In this document: in pieces, positions 1 to 11,399 of the stretch
How the letters are laid out: every line of letters starts with the position of its first letter
Position numbering within the stretch: position 1 is the first letter of the stretch
Assembly: GCA_004794785.1 (NCBI GenBank)
Contig: SJOL01009857.1
Span: 146,790 to 210,789 of the forward strand
Direction: 5' to 3'
DNA from: Opisthorchis felineus
Lineage: Eukaryota > Platyhelminthes > Trematoda > Opisthorchiida > Opisthorchiidae
Length of the DNA stretch: 64,000 nt
The notes under the pieces: model-generated
What the model was told of the DNA's origin: nothing
Seen by the model: only the letters and a program-made list of their open reading frames with translations
The model's database searches: none
Program-made: the position numbers and the translations under genes

Positions 1-2345
1 GAGCCACAGCGCCCAGCCAGCTAGAGTAGTAACCCCAAGCGAGTGTCGCGATCAGAAATCAAGGGATTTGCGTGTAGGCTGCTAAGAAGGATCGATTCAA
101 GAAAACTATCACCAAAGTTATCTGAGGCACACAGACAACATAATCCCTAGTTTGCGCAGTCAGTTTGACCACGAGTATACAGGTGTTTAATGTCGTGGGG
201 GATTGTGTACAGTACTGCCACGAATCTTTACCTTCTCACAAAACAGCGCAATACGATCCCTCAGTTTTACGCGAGGACTTACAAGTTTGGGTCATTCGAG
301 ATATCGGATCTTGGGGAGACCAACGTGCACAAGCGAGGGAAAGACGTGCAGGAGCCTTAATGGGCTCCCACTAAGATCCCCTCTAGGCGTCGAAGTGAAG
401 AAAAACTGTGAAAAATAAGAATATGTTCGTGTTCGCGTAGTGTTACACGGTGGACCACGGGGGCAAGGATTTCAAACCGAGGTATGATGTCAGTCGGTAC
501 GTTGCAGACTTCACCGTTGTTGTTGATCCTCCATGCAGTTCGTCACATTCGTCGCCGAAAACTACAGTTGAGCATCGTGACCAGATGCGTGCCGGAGCTT
601 GCAGAGAATGCAATCGCAAAAAAAACGAGAAGCGCTACCGGCCGGGTATAACCTGGACGAGTCGATGCACGAACGGTTTCGAAGTGCTTTCGTCGTCCCG
701 GATGTGCCTTGCTTTTTTCAGTCACACAAAACCCTTGCACCTTGGTGTCCTTAACAAACACGTTGAATGAGAAAACTTACGTCTACAGATACGCGACGCC
801 TCGATCAGCGCACCAATCGGGTTGGGCGGGTCGTACGGGAGACGACAGGCTGGTGGTTGGATATTTTGGAGGATCGATAAGTAGTTCGGAAACTAAGGAT
901 ATCAGTAAACGCGTACTGGAAACGGGTGTCACCTGCTGACCTGTCGGCACAATTCGCTTCCTAGTGGAAGGTAGTCAATGGTCTGACGAAAGATGAGCCC
1001 TTGGTCACGTGATGTCGGATAGCACCTGGAACAGTCGTCAAGTAGGATGCCTCCAAATCGATTGCGTCGTCGCTACTCGATTCGCAACAAGACGAAAAAG
1101 GCCATCGGCAGTTAGTTACCAGAGCCTTCTTACCTCCTTTCCGTTCAGGGTAGTGGTCATGCCATCAGACACTCAGTCAAAAGATCAACAAGGTGAAGAC
1201 AGTTGTTTTAGCCAACGATGTGGAGCGTTGGCTTACCAGAAACACAACTGTTGAGTATTTGGTCGGCGACACCCAAGGATCTGTCGAGTGCGTCCAGTGA
1301 AATGCCACGCAATTCGATAGGGGGACGTTGTAGCCACATCGATCTGATAGAGTTTCAGAAATTCAGTGCATTTCGTGCGGAAATTTCGGGGATTGATGGC
1401 CACCCAATCTTGCTGCCGCATGGTTGATGCTTCTTCTGATTGCGAAGGGCCCACGTATGCCAAGATGGACTTTCTAGGGCTGCTCGTGCTGGCAGCGTGC
1501 TTCACAAAACCGAGAATGTGCGGTAGCAACGCAGCCACAACATTTACTAGAACTTCTACTTACGCGTAATATGACTCGCAGCTGCAAAAACACTCTTAAG
1601 AAGGCGAATGGCACGTCATGTGCATTGCCACCCTCGTTCCGACTCTAGCGAGGACATCACCTCACATCACAGTAAGGTGGAGGTGAGCCAGTGAAGGATC
1701 TACAAAAAATTCTTGCTCGACTTAAGACGAAAATCGAAATGTAGAAAATGCCCGTAATAAAAACGTCGAAAATCTCGAATCCACCTGTTTTCGTGGTTCC
1801 AAGCTTGCCAGCTTCGTGCTTGGAACGCTCTAATGATGTACCCAGGAGATCGACGGCGCAACGACATACATAGCGATAAGTGACCCTAATACGAAAAGAA
1901 GCTAGCCAGAATGAACAGATGTGGATATTGCAGGGATACGCAATCCGAATAAGCAATGACGGACATCGTGCTGCGCTAAGTAGAAGCCCTGTGCACGCAC
2001 TGTGCGTTTTTAATAACGAGGTTAGCGTGTATGCTGTTCAGGATGGTTCACTAATGGTTCCTGAAGCGTATGGAAATACCTCAACGCTTACCTATGCACA
2101 AAGGGCTAAGTTGGTTTTATTACGAGTTTACACGCTTGGTATTGTGACTGCTACACATGGTCGGTGGGAACATACTGAGCCACTGCATACGCCTTTTGAC
2201 AGCAGCAACACACCAACTACAGGAGTTATACGAACCTCGTATGGTTAAGCCACAAACGCCAATGAATCACAAGAAAGCATAGCGACTGCACCTCAAGCTG
2301 AAACCGGTAATTGTATATTGCTGGGTATAACCGCGCAGCTAACAC
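1..2345. other. no gene recognised
   Basis: Several short open frames exist on both strands (for example 122 codons on + at 1880-2248), but none has a recognisable domain, a convincing splice structure or codon-level similarity to a protein I know. I see no RNA gene or repeat that recurs elsewhere in the window. Treated as intergenic or unresolved. Confidence 0.5.
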
Positions 2346-2350
2346 TGACC

Positions 2351-2545
2351 TCGAGATAGCATAGTGGTTCAGGCGCAAACCAAGTGACCGGACGGTCCGT
2401 GGTTCGAACACAAGTCCGGCATCTCCACTGCTCCTGTCTAGGCTTGGGTAAACTGGCAACACCTCAGCCTTCGTGCTTACTTCGGGTGACATGACAGCTA
2501 GGCACCGAAAGGGTGCTACAGCTGAACGATTATTCATTTCATTTA
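2351..2545 (+). repeat. tRNA-derived SINE (family 1), diverged copy
   Basis: The copy begins with a tRNA-like head containing an A-box-like segment (TAGTGGTTCAGGCGC) and a B box (GGTTCGAAC). The family-specific body follows (CTGTCTAGGCTTGGGTAA, then CATGACAGCTAGGCACCG), and the copy ends near GCTGAACGATTATTCATTTC. The same body recurs at 10.5, 19.9 and 20.5 kb. The head/body/short A+T tail organisation is that of an RNA polymerase III SINE moved by a LINE-type reverse transcriptase. This copy is more diverged than the 20.5-kb one. Confidence 0.8.
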
Positions 2546-2879
2546 TTATTAACACAAAATAAAAACAAATGCGTAAAACCGATCACCTACTAAATGGCCA
2601 AATAAGACCACTCACTTGGCCACTATCCACAAAAAGTGCCATATGTAAGAAGTGTTCTGTGGCGCCTGGAGATGATTCGGATTCAGTCATTCCCAAACAC
2701 AATTCTTCCTCACGGCTGAGATAATTGACTGAACCACCTGTTCTTGTTAGTCCCGTTGCCCAGGGACCCTGTGGCACATTGAGAAACGAGGATTCTGTGA
2801 CCAACAGAGCTGTCTCTGGCCGTGCAGATAGCTTGTCCCTTGCAAACTGACGCACTGCGAGTCCGTGCTCCGAAGCCAT

Positions 2880-3345
2880 TCAACAGTTAGCGCTGTCACC
2901 GGATAAGTAATCTGAAAAATCTTGGTAGTCTAAATTTCCAGGGTGAAGAAGTGGTTAGAATTAGTACGAACAAGAAGGCGTTCACATGGTGACTTACCTA
3001 CAGCAGGAGATTTGTTGTTTTCCAACGCAGGGTTATGTTCATTCTAGGTGTCGTCCACGGATCCTCCTGAATTAGCGAACGAAGCCGAAAGTTAGGGATC
3101 CAACTGTATAACTGAGTGAAACCCAGGATGATTCCACGTAGTGTTGCAACGAGTAGAAGGCTGGTTCCAAGTAGCAAATACGACTCGCGGACAAGTCCGT
3201 CGCCAGGTTTAGAATTCATAGCTACAGCACCGCCTCGTAGTTCCCTAGGGACGTCAACCAGTCATGGCAATGATGGCTTAGCCGCAATTGCCGTACCGAG
3301 ATCTGTAAGCCAAAAAGCCACTGCCATTCTCGGCTTACTAGGCAG
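2880..3345 (-). pseudogene. possible 3' part of a membrane protein gene, with one in-frame stop
   Basis: Reading leftward from an acceptor-like TTAG at 3346, one frame stays open to about 3000 except for a single TGA at 3262-3264. It encodes two hydrophobic stretches, MAVAFWLTDLGTAIAA and YLLLGTSLLLVATLRGIILG, like transmembrane helices. Further left, an exon at 3043-2998 (NEHNPALENNKSPAV) has a strong GTAAGT donor and can be joined across a 68-base intron to an exon at 2929-2880 reading DYQDFSDYLSGDSANC then TGA, in phase. I could not join the transmembrane block to the 3043 exon in phase with a good donor. The stop would be a TGG-to-TGA change if the frame is real. The family is not recognised. 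It may be a decaying gene, an assembly error, or a chance frame. Confidence 0.3.
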
Positions 3346-3356
3346 CTAAGCGGTAA

Positions 3357-4486
3357 ACCCATTCTGATCCCCTCGATGATTTTTTCGATCCTGAATATTA
3401 CTTTAAGCTAACCCGAGCAAACTCAGGGTTAATTCGATTTCACACTCGAACCACAGCTTACCCGGAGCCTGTGAGACAGGAACAAAAATTCGAATGAATG
3501 CACCTGCCCCTGCGCGTCTCAGTTAGGCAACAGAACGCTATGCTTTCGGCGCCCAAAGAACCAGCTAATGCACCATCTGCCATGCAGCTATGAGCAAAGC
3601 AACGGTGGGCACGATGAAACCGCCGTCCCTATATTACGCCCATTGTATCGAAACTAAGACACCGATTGGCAAATGCCAATCCAAACATGAGCACAATATG
3701 TGAACTGTGCGAATGATTGCTGGTTCATATGAAGTTAATGATATCCATGCGCACAACTATGCCTTCGAGTGGAACCCAGGAGTGACGTATGGAGGCGAAC
3801 AAGCCCATGAAATATACGGATTTATTATTGGCAAGAGGTAACAAAGTTTTTTGAGGGAAGCAAAGATGTCGAAGAAATGAGGACAAGGGTCACCGTAAAC
3901 AAGGAAGGATCACGTTGTACAAGCACACCCTAATCGTGCAAGAAACAAGCGTCTATAGTGCGTCGAAAAACATAGGTCTACTGATATCCGCCCAGCAAAC
4001 CGAGACAGGCACAACTGAAATGGAGGAAGCGGAGCGAAAAGGTCGGTAGGGTAGAAAAAGTTGATCAAACACATGGGTTGGATGCCAGCAGTAAATGCAG
4101 CATGATACAATATGAGGCATGAACACAGCGCCAACCAAATGGGAGGTTGCGGAACCGAGGCATACATGATTTGGAAAAAAAAGAGCAACTAGCAAACCGA
4201 TTTTGTACAGGGAGTGGCGATAGTCAGAACTACCGATGGAAGGATATTGCACCTTGAAGGAAGCGAGACTTCCAGTTCAAAAAAAATCAATAGGCCATAC
4301 CTCCGAAACGGGGCACAAATCACTGAAATAATGTTCACACAAATAACAAGACAAGAAAGGTTAAACAACTTGTAATCACACCCATGATCAGAAAAGGACA
4401 ACGTCACAGTGTGTACCGTTAACTGACACACTAAGTACACACATAAGTGACAGATTGAAGGCATCAAAACCTCCAATGAGCCACCC
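3357..4486 (-). other. probable ONECUT 3' untranslated region and spacer
   Basis: This stretch follows the ONECUT stop codon on the minus strand. It contains overlapping short open frames without protein-like content, and an AATAAA on the minus strand at 3826-3821, about 660 bases after the stop, that could end the transcript. No other gene is visible. Confidence 0.4.
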
Positions 4487-6931
4487 CTAGTTGAGTGCGC
4501 TGGTGCCACCCAAAAGTCCCGAACCTAGATCTTCTTGTTTCGGGTGTATTGGAACTGAGGAGCCCAGTGATGAAGTCAACACAGTGGAGCCGGACATGTG
4601 ACCAACACTGTCCAGGCCAAGTCGATCATGACCGATTAGTGTTGCGGCTGAAGGCAAAACGTGATTGGCGGTACACACAGCATCTGGTACAGAACCCACT
4701 GATATATTGTGTTGAAGTGAGTGTGTATCACGCAGTGAATCCATCGAGACTCGTGTTAGATGGTGTGGATGGGCTGGAGACAGGGTGGGTGGATCCGAAA
4801 GCGAATCAAGAGCCGATTTGATGCTGGATAGATTTGAAGCCATGCAAGTTAGCCCTGGAGCAGACATTGGGTGAGCGAGAGCCTTGTCCGAAGTGGGACT
4901 CAGATTGTGAGAAAGTAACATGGCGTTTTGTCCACCTACAAGGACATGACCAAGTAGTTGTGTTTGGAGTGCAGCAGAATCACCGGAGAGCAGGAGGCCG
5001 TTTGACAGTGACGTATGTTCGTTCTCACTAACGGCACATAGTGTGTTAAGGTCTACGTCCGCATGACTGAAAGAAACAGTTGGATCAGGGGTAAGACGAG
5101 GTGGTGCAGGGGAAGATGGCAACTCCAAAGATGTCGGAACACCAGTGTGACAGCCAGGTATCCGATGAAGGACGGAATCTGATACTTCCGACATTTGGGA
5201 AGTGGGTAAAGCAGCATGAACTGGCTGTAGCGAGCAGTGGTCACCTAGATGAGAGGAAACGTGCGTCGTGTGATTTGGGGGTGATGTTTCAATACTAGTG
5301 GCCGGCGACGATGTAGACACCGTATGCTGTACGTCCTTGTCGTCTACCCACTTATCCAAAGAACGGCGGCGAGCATTCATGAAGAAGTTTGCAACGGTAG
5401 AAACTTCCAAATTTAGCTGTTGAGCAATGGTGGCTTGCATCTCTTTGCTAGGTCTTTTCGTTTCCTTGAAGATGGCGTGCAGAGTGCGCCTCTGGATATC
5501 CGTAAAAACCAGGCGCGGCTTTTTTGTCGAACGTTCCTCAATGGGTTTTTGGTTCTCCTCCGTTTTCCGCTTGCATGCTAAAGGGAGGGTTAGTGAAATA
5601 AAGACACCTACTTGCTAGGCGAAGAGCAGACATCCTCTGGAATTCTGGCTCGTTTAACCAGTTCCACATGCGGCGAAATGTCTCGCGACCCGATTTAAGC
5701 TTGCTCCAGGGTTTAGGGTTACGAAGCAGATCAGAAAGAGTACCCTGACTACGGCAAAGCACGCGCTGGGCAAACACGGCTTGCGGTATTGTGTAGCGCT
5801 TAAGCTCAGCACTTATTCGCTGGGCTAGATCCTAGGAGGAACAAAATAAGTGACACAGGTTTTAAGCATTACCTTGGTGTTAAGTTCGGTCATGTCGTCT
5901 GGGCATGACGGATCATTTGCATCTGCATCTGTGTTATCCTGCCTTGGTAGTGAAGACTCATCAACTGTACACAGTGAGGTTACTGTAAAACCAATGGTTA
6001 CCTGAATCCATTAATTTACCCGGTTTCGGAGGAATATTTTGCGCAAAAGTCGTTTGAGGCAGAGATGCCACAGGAGAAGTAAGCGCAACAGAAGTAGGGT
6101 CACTAAGGGTATAATCTAAGTGGCAAGTTAAATCAAGGAGCGTAACTCACTTCCATTGTCATCATGCAGCTTCTCCCCGTTTCGTTGTAGCACCGGTTTA
6201 AGGTCTTCAATGGCGTAGCCATGTGGAGGCTGAACGGAGTCGGAGTCCTCCGTAAGTTGATTGTAAAGTTTTTCAGAAACCGAGGAAATTGGGGGCAGGG
6301 ATGTCATATTGGAGTAGGTGAGTTTAGCATTATCGGGGACGCCACACTTATCGGACATCACGGGCAAGTCACCAAGTTGGAATGACTGTAGCCCAGTGAG
6401 ATTAAAATCAGTTGCCAGTAAATTATCGGGAAGAGTGAGGGTAACTCCATCTAGGTTTTGATCCGGCATTGTGAAATGGGTGGATGGGGTTGTAAGGAGG
6501 ATGGTCTGCTGGTCCCCACAGTTGATGAGCGTTAGCTTGACTGTTTGAATTCCTTGGAGGGCTTGCGCATTGCCCTGAAGAGCCTGCAACTCGAGAGCAG
6601 CTCCATCTCCGGAGTTGAAAATAGGAATATTTTCTAGGTCACCCAGGGGGAAGTTGATTTTGCTGGGCGCTAGTGCACTTATTGGCACGGCAGCCATTGC
6701 AACAGTTCCGCAGCCAGAACTGGCTGACAAGCTGTTTGAAGGATCGCCTGACATCATCTTTGCCGAAGAGTTCAGTATCGACCTTGTGTAATGGGATGCC
6801 GTTGAATCGCGCTCAGATCCATTTAATCCGTAAAGTTGTGGGTCCACAGAGTCCTTGAAAGATAAGTTCAGATTGGATTCGTCAGGTGCAGATAATCCAC
6901 TAAATATAGATAATAAGGAGCTGTCAGTCAT
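4487..6931 (-). CDS. onecut: ONECUT-class CUT-homeodomain transcription factor
   Basis: Nuclear sequence-specific DNA-binding regulator of the HNF6/ONECUT class. Coding exons on the minus strand: 6931-6151, 6115-6020, 5982-5873, 5831-5612 and 5577-4487. Joined they give 2298 bases, 765 residues plus stop, with every GT-AG junction in phase. Introns are 35, 37, 41 and 34 bases. The acidic Ser/Thr-rich N-terminus carries SLPPISSVSEK (about residues 211-221), like the LPPISTVSDK motif of ONECUT proteins. The CUT domain spans about 319-404 (ELNTK, then FAQRVLCRSQGTLSDLLR, then FRRMWNWL). The homeodomain is about 420-480, ending NFFMNARRRSLDKW, with the class-defining Phe48 and Met50. About 285 Ser/Thr/His/Pro-rich residues follow, longer than in vertebrate paralogs. 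The start at 6931 is chosen because it opens the frame leading into the conserved blocks. An alternative donor 18 bases downstream at exon 2 would add six residues (GKLMDS-like) in frame but leave a 19-base intron, so it is disfavoured. Confidence 0.95.
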
Positions 6932-7148
6932 TTAAGTTCCCAGAGAAACCACGCTCCAAACACAGTCGCAGAACTGAGGTGCGAAAAACGCCAAGCGTGC
7001 GGGAGCGGAGCGCGATCGAACTTATCGACTTGTTGCGGTCAATAATGCCAGTGAGACCAGTTTCATTATGGCCGTTCGATATGCGCGTGTCTGGTTGGTC
7101 GATATTTGCGTAAAAAATTGCATCTCTATTACTCCATAAAGAACCCAT
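6924..7148 (-). promoter_or_regulatory. upstream open reading frame overlapping the ONECUT start
   Basis: A 74-codon frame begins with ATG at 7148 and ends with a TGA at 6926-6924, overlapping the ONECUT ATG at 6931-6929 by a few bases in a different frame. If the transcript includes this stretch, ribosomes using the uORF would terminate at the main start, an arrangement that usually lowers or conditions translation of the main frame. The peptide matches nothing I recognise. Where transcription starts is unknown; the sequence becomes A+T-rich beyond 7150. Confidence 0.35.
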
Positions 7149-7149
7149 T

Positions 7150-10100
7150 TTATTTAAAAATTTTAAAAGCGTTACAATAAAAGTTCAAATTTAATTCAAT
7201 TTATATTAACAAAAGTTTGTTTTACCCAGGCATTTCTAGTAACACTTTATCAGTAGTATAAAACGTTCGCAAATAACTTCTACCCACTATCGATCCGCCC
7301 ATTGGCTGATTCACAGCGCCTTCTTACGCAGTCGGGTTGCTCTCTCTGGCTGATACCGTGAGTTGGGCGTTGTTGTCCTGTTCACTCTTGGTCACAGCGC
7401 TCCGGCAGCTTCATTGTCTTTGGACGGCAGTTTCGGATACTACGTAATCCGAACGACAACATTACCGCTTTGTCAAAACTCGTCTGTGTGTCATCGAAGA
7501 CAAGATTTTCCACAAACTGTGGTGAGATTACTTCTTGAACGCCTTGGTTTCGCTGGGATGTAATCGTGACTGTAGAATCTGTCAGTGAAGCAACACAGCT
7601 CCGATGTACGAAATGCCAATATCTGCAAATGTACATCCTGCAATTCCCAGAGAATTCGGGGCAGATGAATGGTTGTAATAATCCATCACTCTCAGTTTAG
7701 CAGTTTAGCCTCAAATACTGTTTGTGGATTATCTGTCTGGTTTTGGTACTACAGACCTCCCTCTAACAACCAGACCTGCTCAGGTCAATCTGGCTGTCAT
7801 CTCTGCTTTACCACGATACAGGTCATACTCATTTATGCCCGCCGAAAACACAGTATCGAAAGAAAAATGGACAATTTTCCGGTCAAATTGTATTCCATAA
7901 GCTGAGTTGAGCTACTACTGTTTATATACCTAGATAACTAGAATTCGCGGTAAACAAAAGCTGAATACAGAGGAAATAGGTTTTGAATTTAGCCAGGAAA
8001 AAATAGCGTGGAATATTGTTTCAATTTTGGATTGTTAGCCCACTGAAGATACCGGAGATCGAGTTGTCGTAGGAGTTTTCTGACCAGACTAGATTCACTC
8101 CTAATGAAGCTCACTCGCCTCAGTCAAACTACATAAACACACCGGTACGACCAAGAGATGTGATAATTTTGGATGCTACCCAAAAGGTATTTCATTTTGT
8201 GTGTAGATGCTCCTTGTATGGTCTTTCTTGGTGCGTTCTAGGAGGCTTTGCTTGTTGAGTTTCCTATGGTAGTCTTCTAGGCCTACCAAACTCAGTTTCC
8301 TCAGGGGAGGTCAGTCAGTGTTTTGAGGTCCCTTAACCGGTGACTACCTCAGTTGTACGTCACTCTTGTGCGTCAACAGTCCTCCTTTTTCCCTGGCTCA
8401 GCCATTCTCGTTAACCCACACTCACAATTGACATTTATGTCTGGTGTACTTAATAAGTCCGTATGGTTACTTGACCAAGAAGCCCGGATGGAAGTCATCG
8501 ATTGGCAAAACCAAGGGACTTAATGAGCCGTTGGTCTGCCTGTCAGGCAAAGGCACATATAACTTTCAAGTGAGAAGGTGTTTATCTGTTCAAATTAAGT
8601 AATTCAGCTGCGTCCCAGCAACCCTGGTGGAGTCGGGACAACGCGATTTTCTCAGATGACCTGGTGAGACCGAGGATGTGCGACGCTGATCAGCTGTGAC
8701 AAGAGGTAAACCAGATTCCAGTTTGTTATGGACTGACTAACAAAATGGGGCCTCTTACACGATGTTCATGGGAATACAACCAACTCATTGTAAAATCCTT
8801 CAATATTGCAAAGCTCTCAAACTACCGATAAAATGACGTCTTCTGAAGTCACCACTTCCATAATGTGGATAAAGTAGTGTGAGCCCTGGGAATTGACGCA
8901 TAATCCAACTAATCATCTCTAAAAGAAATGATCATTTTAAGGATTAAAGTACTTCATCCTCAAGTTTTTCGCATTCGAGTTCGCAGAAAGTACATGTCCA
9001 GCACCTCTTCCAGCTAAAAGTGGAAAATGTCTTTCGGACAGGCATCGTGCTTGTTCAGTACTTTTAGGCCGATTGAACTTTTAGTTCGTATACTGTGGAC
9101 TACAGTAGGATATTTCGACAGTGCTGTCAATTTGCACCTCCAGGAGGCTGACCAGGAACTCCAAACCGACACTCCATGACTGAAACTGACTGGTCTATTA
9201 TCTACGCAATGTCAATTGACAGGGAATTACTTTACCAGAAGTCGTAATATTACTATTCTGCCGAATTTCTATATTTATGGAATTCAATCCACAGTGAGCG
9301 ATCGTCAAATTCGACAAAATTCCTCATTTTCTCAAAGTTCGTAAATGTTACCACTTCGAGCATTTGGGAAGTGCGTGCTAGTCGCGGCGAAATTAAGCAC
9401 TGTGCTCCAAGATATGAGCTCCTATTTGAGTGTGATCCTAGCAAAATTAACAATATAGCAAAACTGAACGGTTAGCGTATTTGGTTGGCACGAGTGAACA
9501 GGAGGGCGAGATATTTTAGTGCCATCGTCAGTTTACCAGTTCATTAAGAGTTGTCTCTGTCACTTACCGGGCAGGTGTTGGACTGGCCAAGCTGGCTTCT
9601 TGACTCTAGCCTTATGCACGGCCCATAAGGTACACTTAAGCATCAATCGCAAGAACATGTAAACGCGGTGTAATCCTCAAAAATGCTGGCCACCCTGAGA
9701 CAGGAATGTGTGGTCATCAGTCAAAATACTGTCTAGTTAACCAATAAAGATACATCTATGTGTCAACTGAGGTCAGCAAAGGAAACTTCTTCAGAAGGAC
9801 CTTTTTGTGTGGGGGTTTGTCAGTAACGACGAACAAAGAAAAGCTTTCGTTTCAAGCAGACTCTGTTGATGGAATGACGCCGGAAGGTAGTCCTAACATT
9901 TTGTCGCCCCCAACTCTAACTTCCTTCCGTTTTTACACTCGTTTCCACAAGTAGTGTCCCTGAAACATCAACGCCTGTTTTCCGATACGACCAAAAGTTG
10001 TGCCTGTCCATCTCATGAATATCAAAGTTATGGTGAAAAATGGTACTCACAGTGGTCTCAAAGTGGTCTAGGCATTGTTCGGCAACTTATTCCGAGCCAT

Positions 10101-10485
10101 TATGCTGCCGTACAAATCTACTAAGGGTCGATTTATCATCCGACAAACTTTCCACAAACCAATTTATCATTAGACTAAATGACTGTGAAACAATTTATCT
10201 TCCGATAACGCAGCATGCGAAGGTAGCATGACTGATTTCGTCATAATCTCGTCTATAAAATACACTCGGAACTGGCTACATTGAATGTACAGTTCGCAAG
10301 TGAAATACAGTGGAAATACCCGGAGATCCACCCTCCCCCAAAATAGTTCTAAAATGTCTCCCCAAATGGTTGGATGTTGAGCAAGAATAACTTATCGCGC
10401 GTTTTCTGTGCTGGGCTGTTGAGATTTCGTTTGTACCCTAGTGTCTTTCAACCCACTTTCGTCAGGATGTGATGGAAGCCTCCAG
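7150..10485. other. no gene recognised (upstream of ONECUT)
   Basis: A+T-rich at 7140-7260, then mixed-composition sequence with only short unconnected open frames on both strands. I see no repeat shared with the rest of the window. This is the expected location of the ONECUT promoter and regulatory DNA, but I cannot point to a specific element. Confidence 0.5.
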
Positions 10486-10489
10486 TTCT

Positions 10490-10665
10490 TCTAAGTAGTT
10501 AGAGCGCGAATTTACTGACCGGAAGGTCCGTGGTTCGAACCCGACCTCTGCCTTTCGACTTCCCCTGTCCATGCTTGGGTAACCTGGCAGTATCTCAGCC
10601 CTCACGCTTCCTTCGTGTGGCATGGCAGCTAGGCACCGGAAGGGTGCTACAGTTGGACGATTTAT
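10490..10665 (+). repeat. tRNA-derived SINE (family 1)
   Basis: Head TAGTTAGAGCGCGAATTT, B box GGTTCGAACC, then CTGTCCATGCTTGGGTAACC and GGCATGGCAGCTAGGCACCG, finishing with a TTTATTTATTTAC tail. It closely matches the 20.5-kb copy over its whole length. It has no coding capacity; transcription would be by RNA polymerase III from the internal A and B boxes. Confidence 0.85.
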
Positions 10666-11199
10666 TTATTTACTTTTTCTAAGTTTGTTCCTCTTAAAGA
10701 GGGTTGTAATGGGGAACCCCGTGTCTTCTTTCCTCTGAGATTTTATCGGTGGGGGAATAAGACAGCTGCATAAAGCACTAAAACTTGGCTATCGAGAACA
10801 GGAGACAGACAATCTGAAAAAAATCACGGAAGAAACTGGAAATGAGTGGTGAAGTATGCTCGTCAAGTATCTTATAATTCCACATCACACTTGAAGTAGT
10901 TTTAGACCTATTCAGCGGTGCCCTTTTTCCAAGGCATAAATATCTTTCCATGTGGATGCGCACAAGGAAAGAAGTACATGGGGCAGATTCCCGAAACTGC
11001 TAACAACACAAACATCCTGGTGCGCGATACCCGACCATCTGTTGGAGGATATAGAATGAATAAAATACACCCGATGAGTGAAACTTCCATTTGAGAATTC
11101 GTTGCTCGAGGACCCATTTAACGCGTGCGACCACGTGATGTGGACCCGGTGAACGAAGAACGAGCGGTGTTCTATCCTGTCAAAGTGCGAGTTAACCAC

Positions 11200-11393
11200 A
11201 CTACTGATCAGCCGCTGGTGTCCGAACGGTTAAGGGCACAAACATGTAACTGGGAGGTCACGGGTTCCAGACTCTCTGGAGTTTCGTAAGAAGCGCACAG
11301 CTGATGATACCCAATAAGAATGAAACAACTGTACAGAGCCTCAGCACATATTGGCTTCATTTACTGGACGAAATCCACACCACATGATAATCT
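11200..11393 (+). repeat. tRNA-like SINE (family 2) with decayed hammerhead core
   Basis: The copy begins CTGATCAGCCGCTGGTGTCC and has a B-box-like GGGTTCCAGACTC. It then carries CAGCTGATGATACCC, AAGAATGAAAC and TGTACAG, and ends near ACTGGACGAAATCC. The order of parts is the same as at 18.6 kb and, inverted, at 39.1 kb. The middle has the hammerhead order (CTGATGA, hairpin, GAAAC), but stem III (ACAACTGT) and stem I are no longer complementary here, so this copy is probably not catalytic. Confidence 0.65.
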
Positions 11394-11399
11394 GTTCAA

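Noticed and set aside
2351..2545. Functional tRNA gene (GGTTCGAAC B box)
   Set aside because: No cloverleaf can be formed; the B box belongs to a SINE head that recurs with the same non-tRNA body elsewhere.
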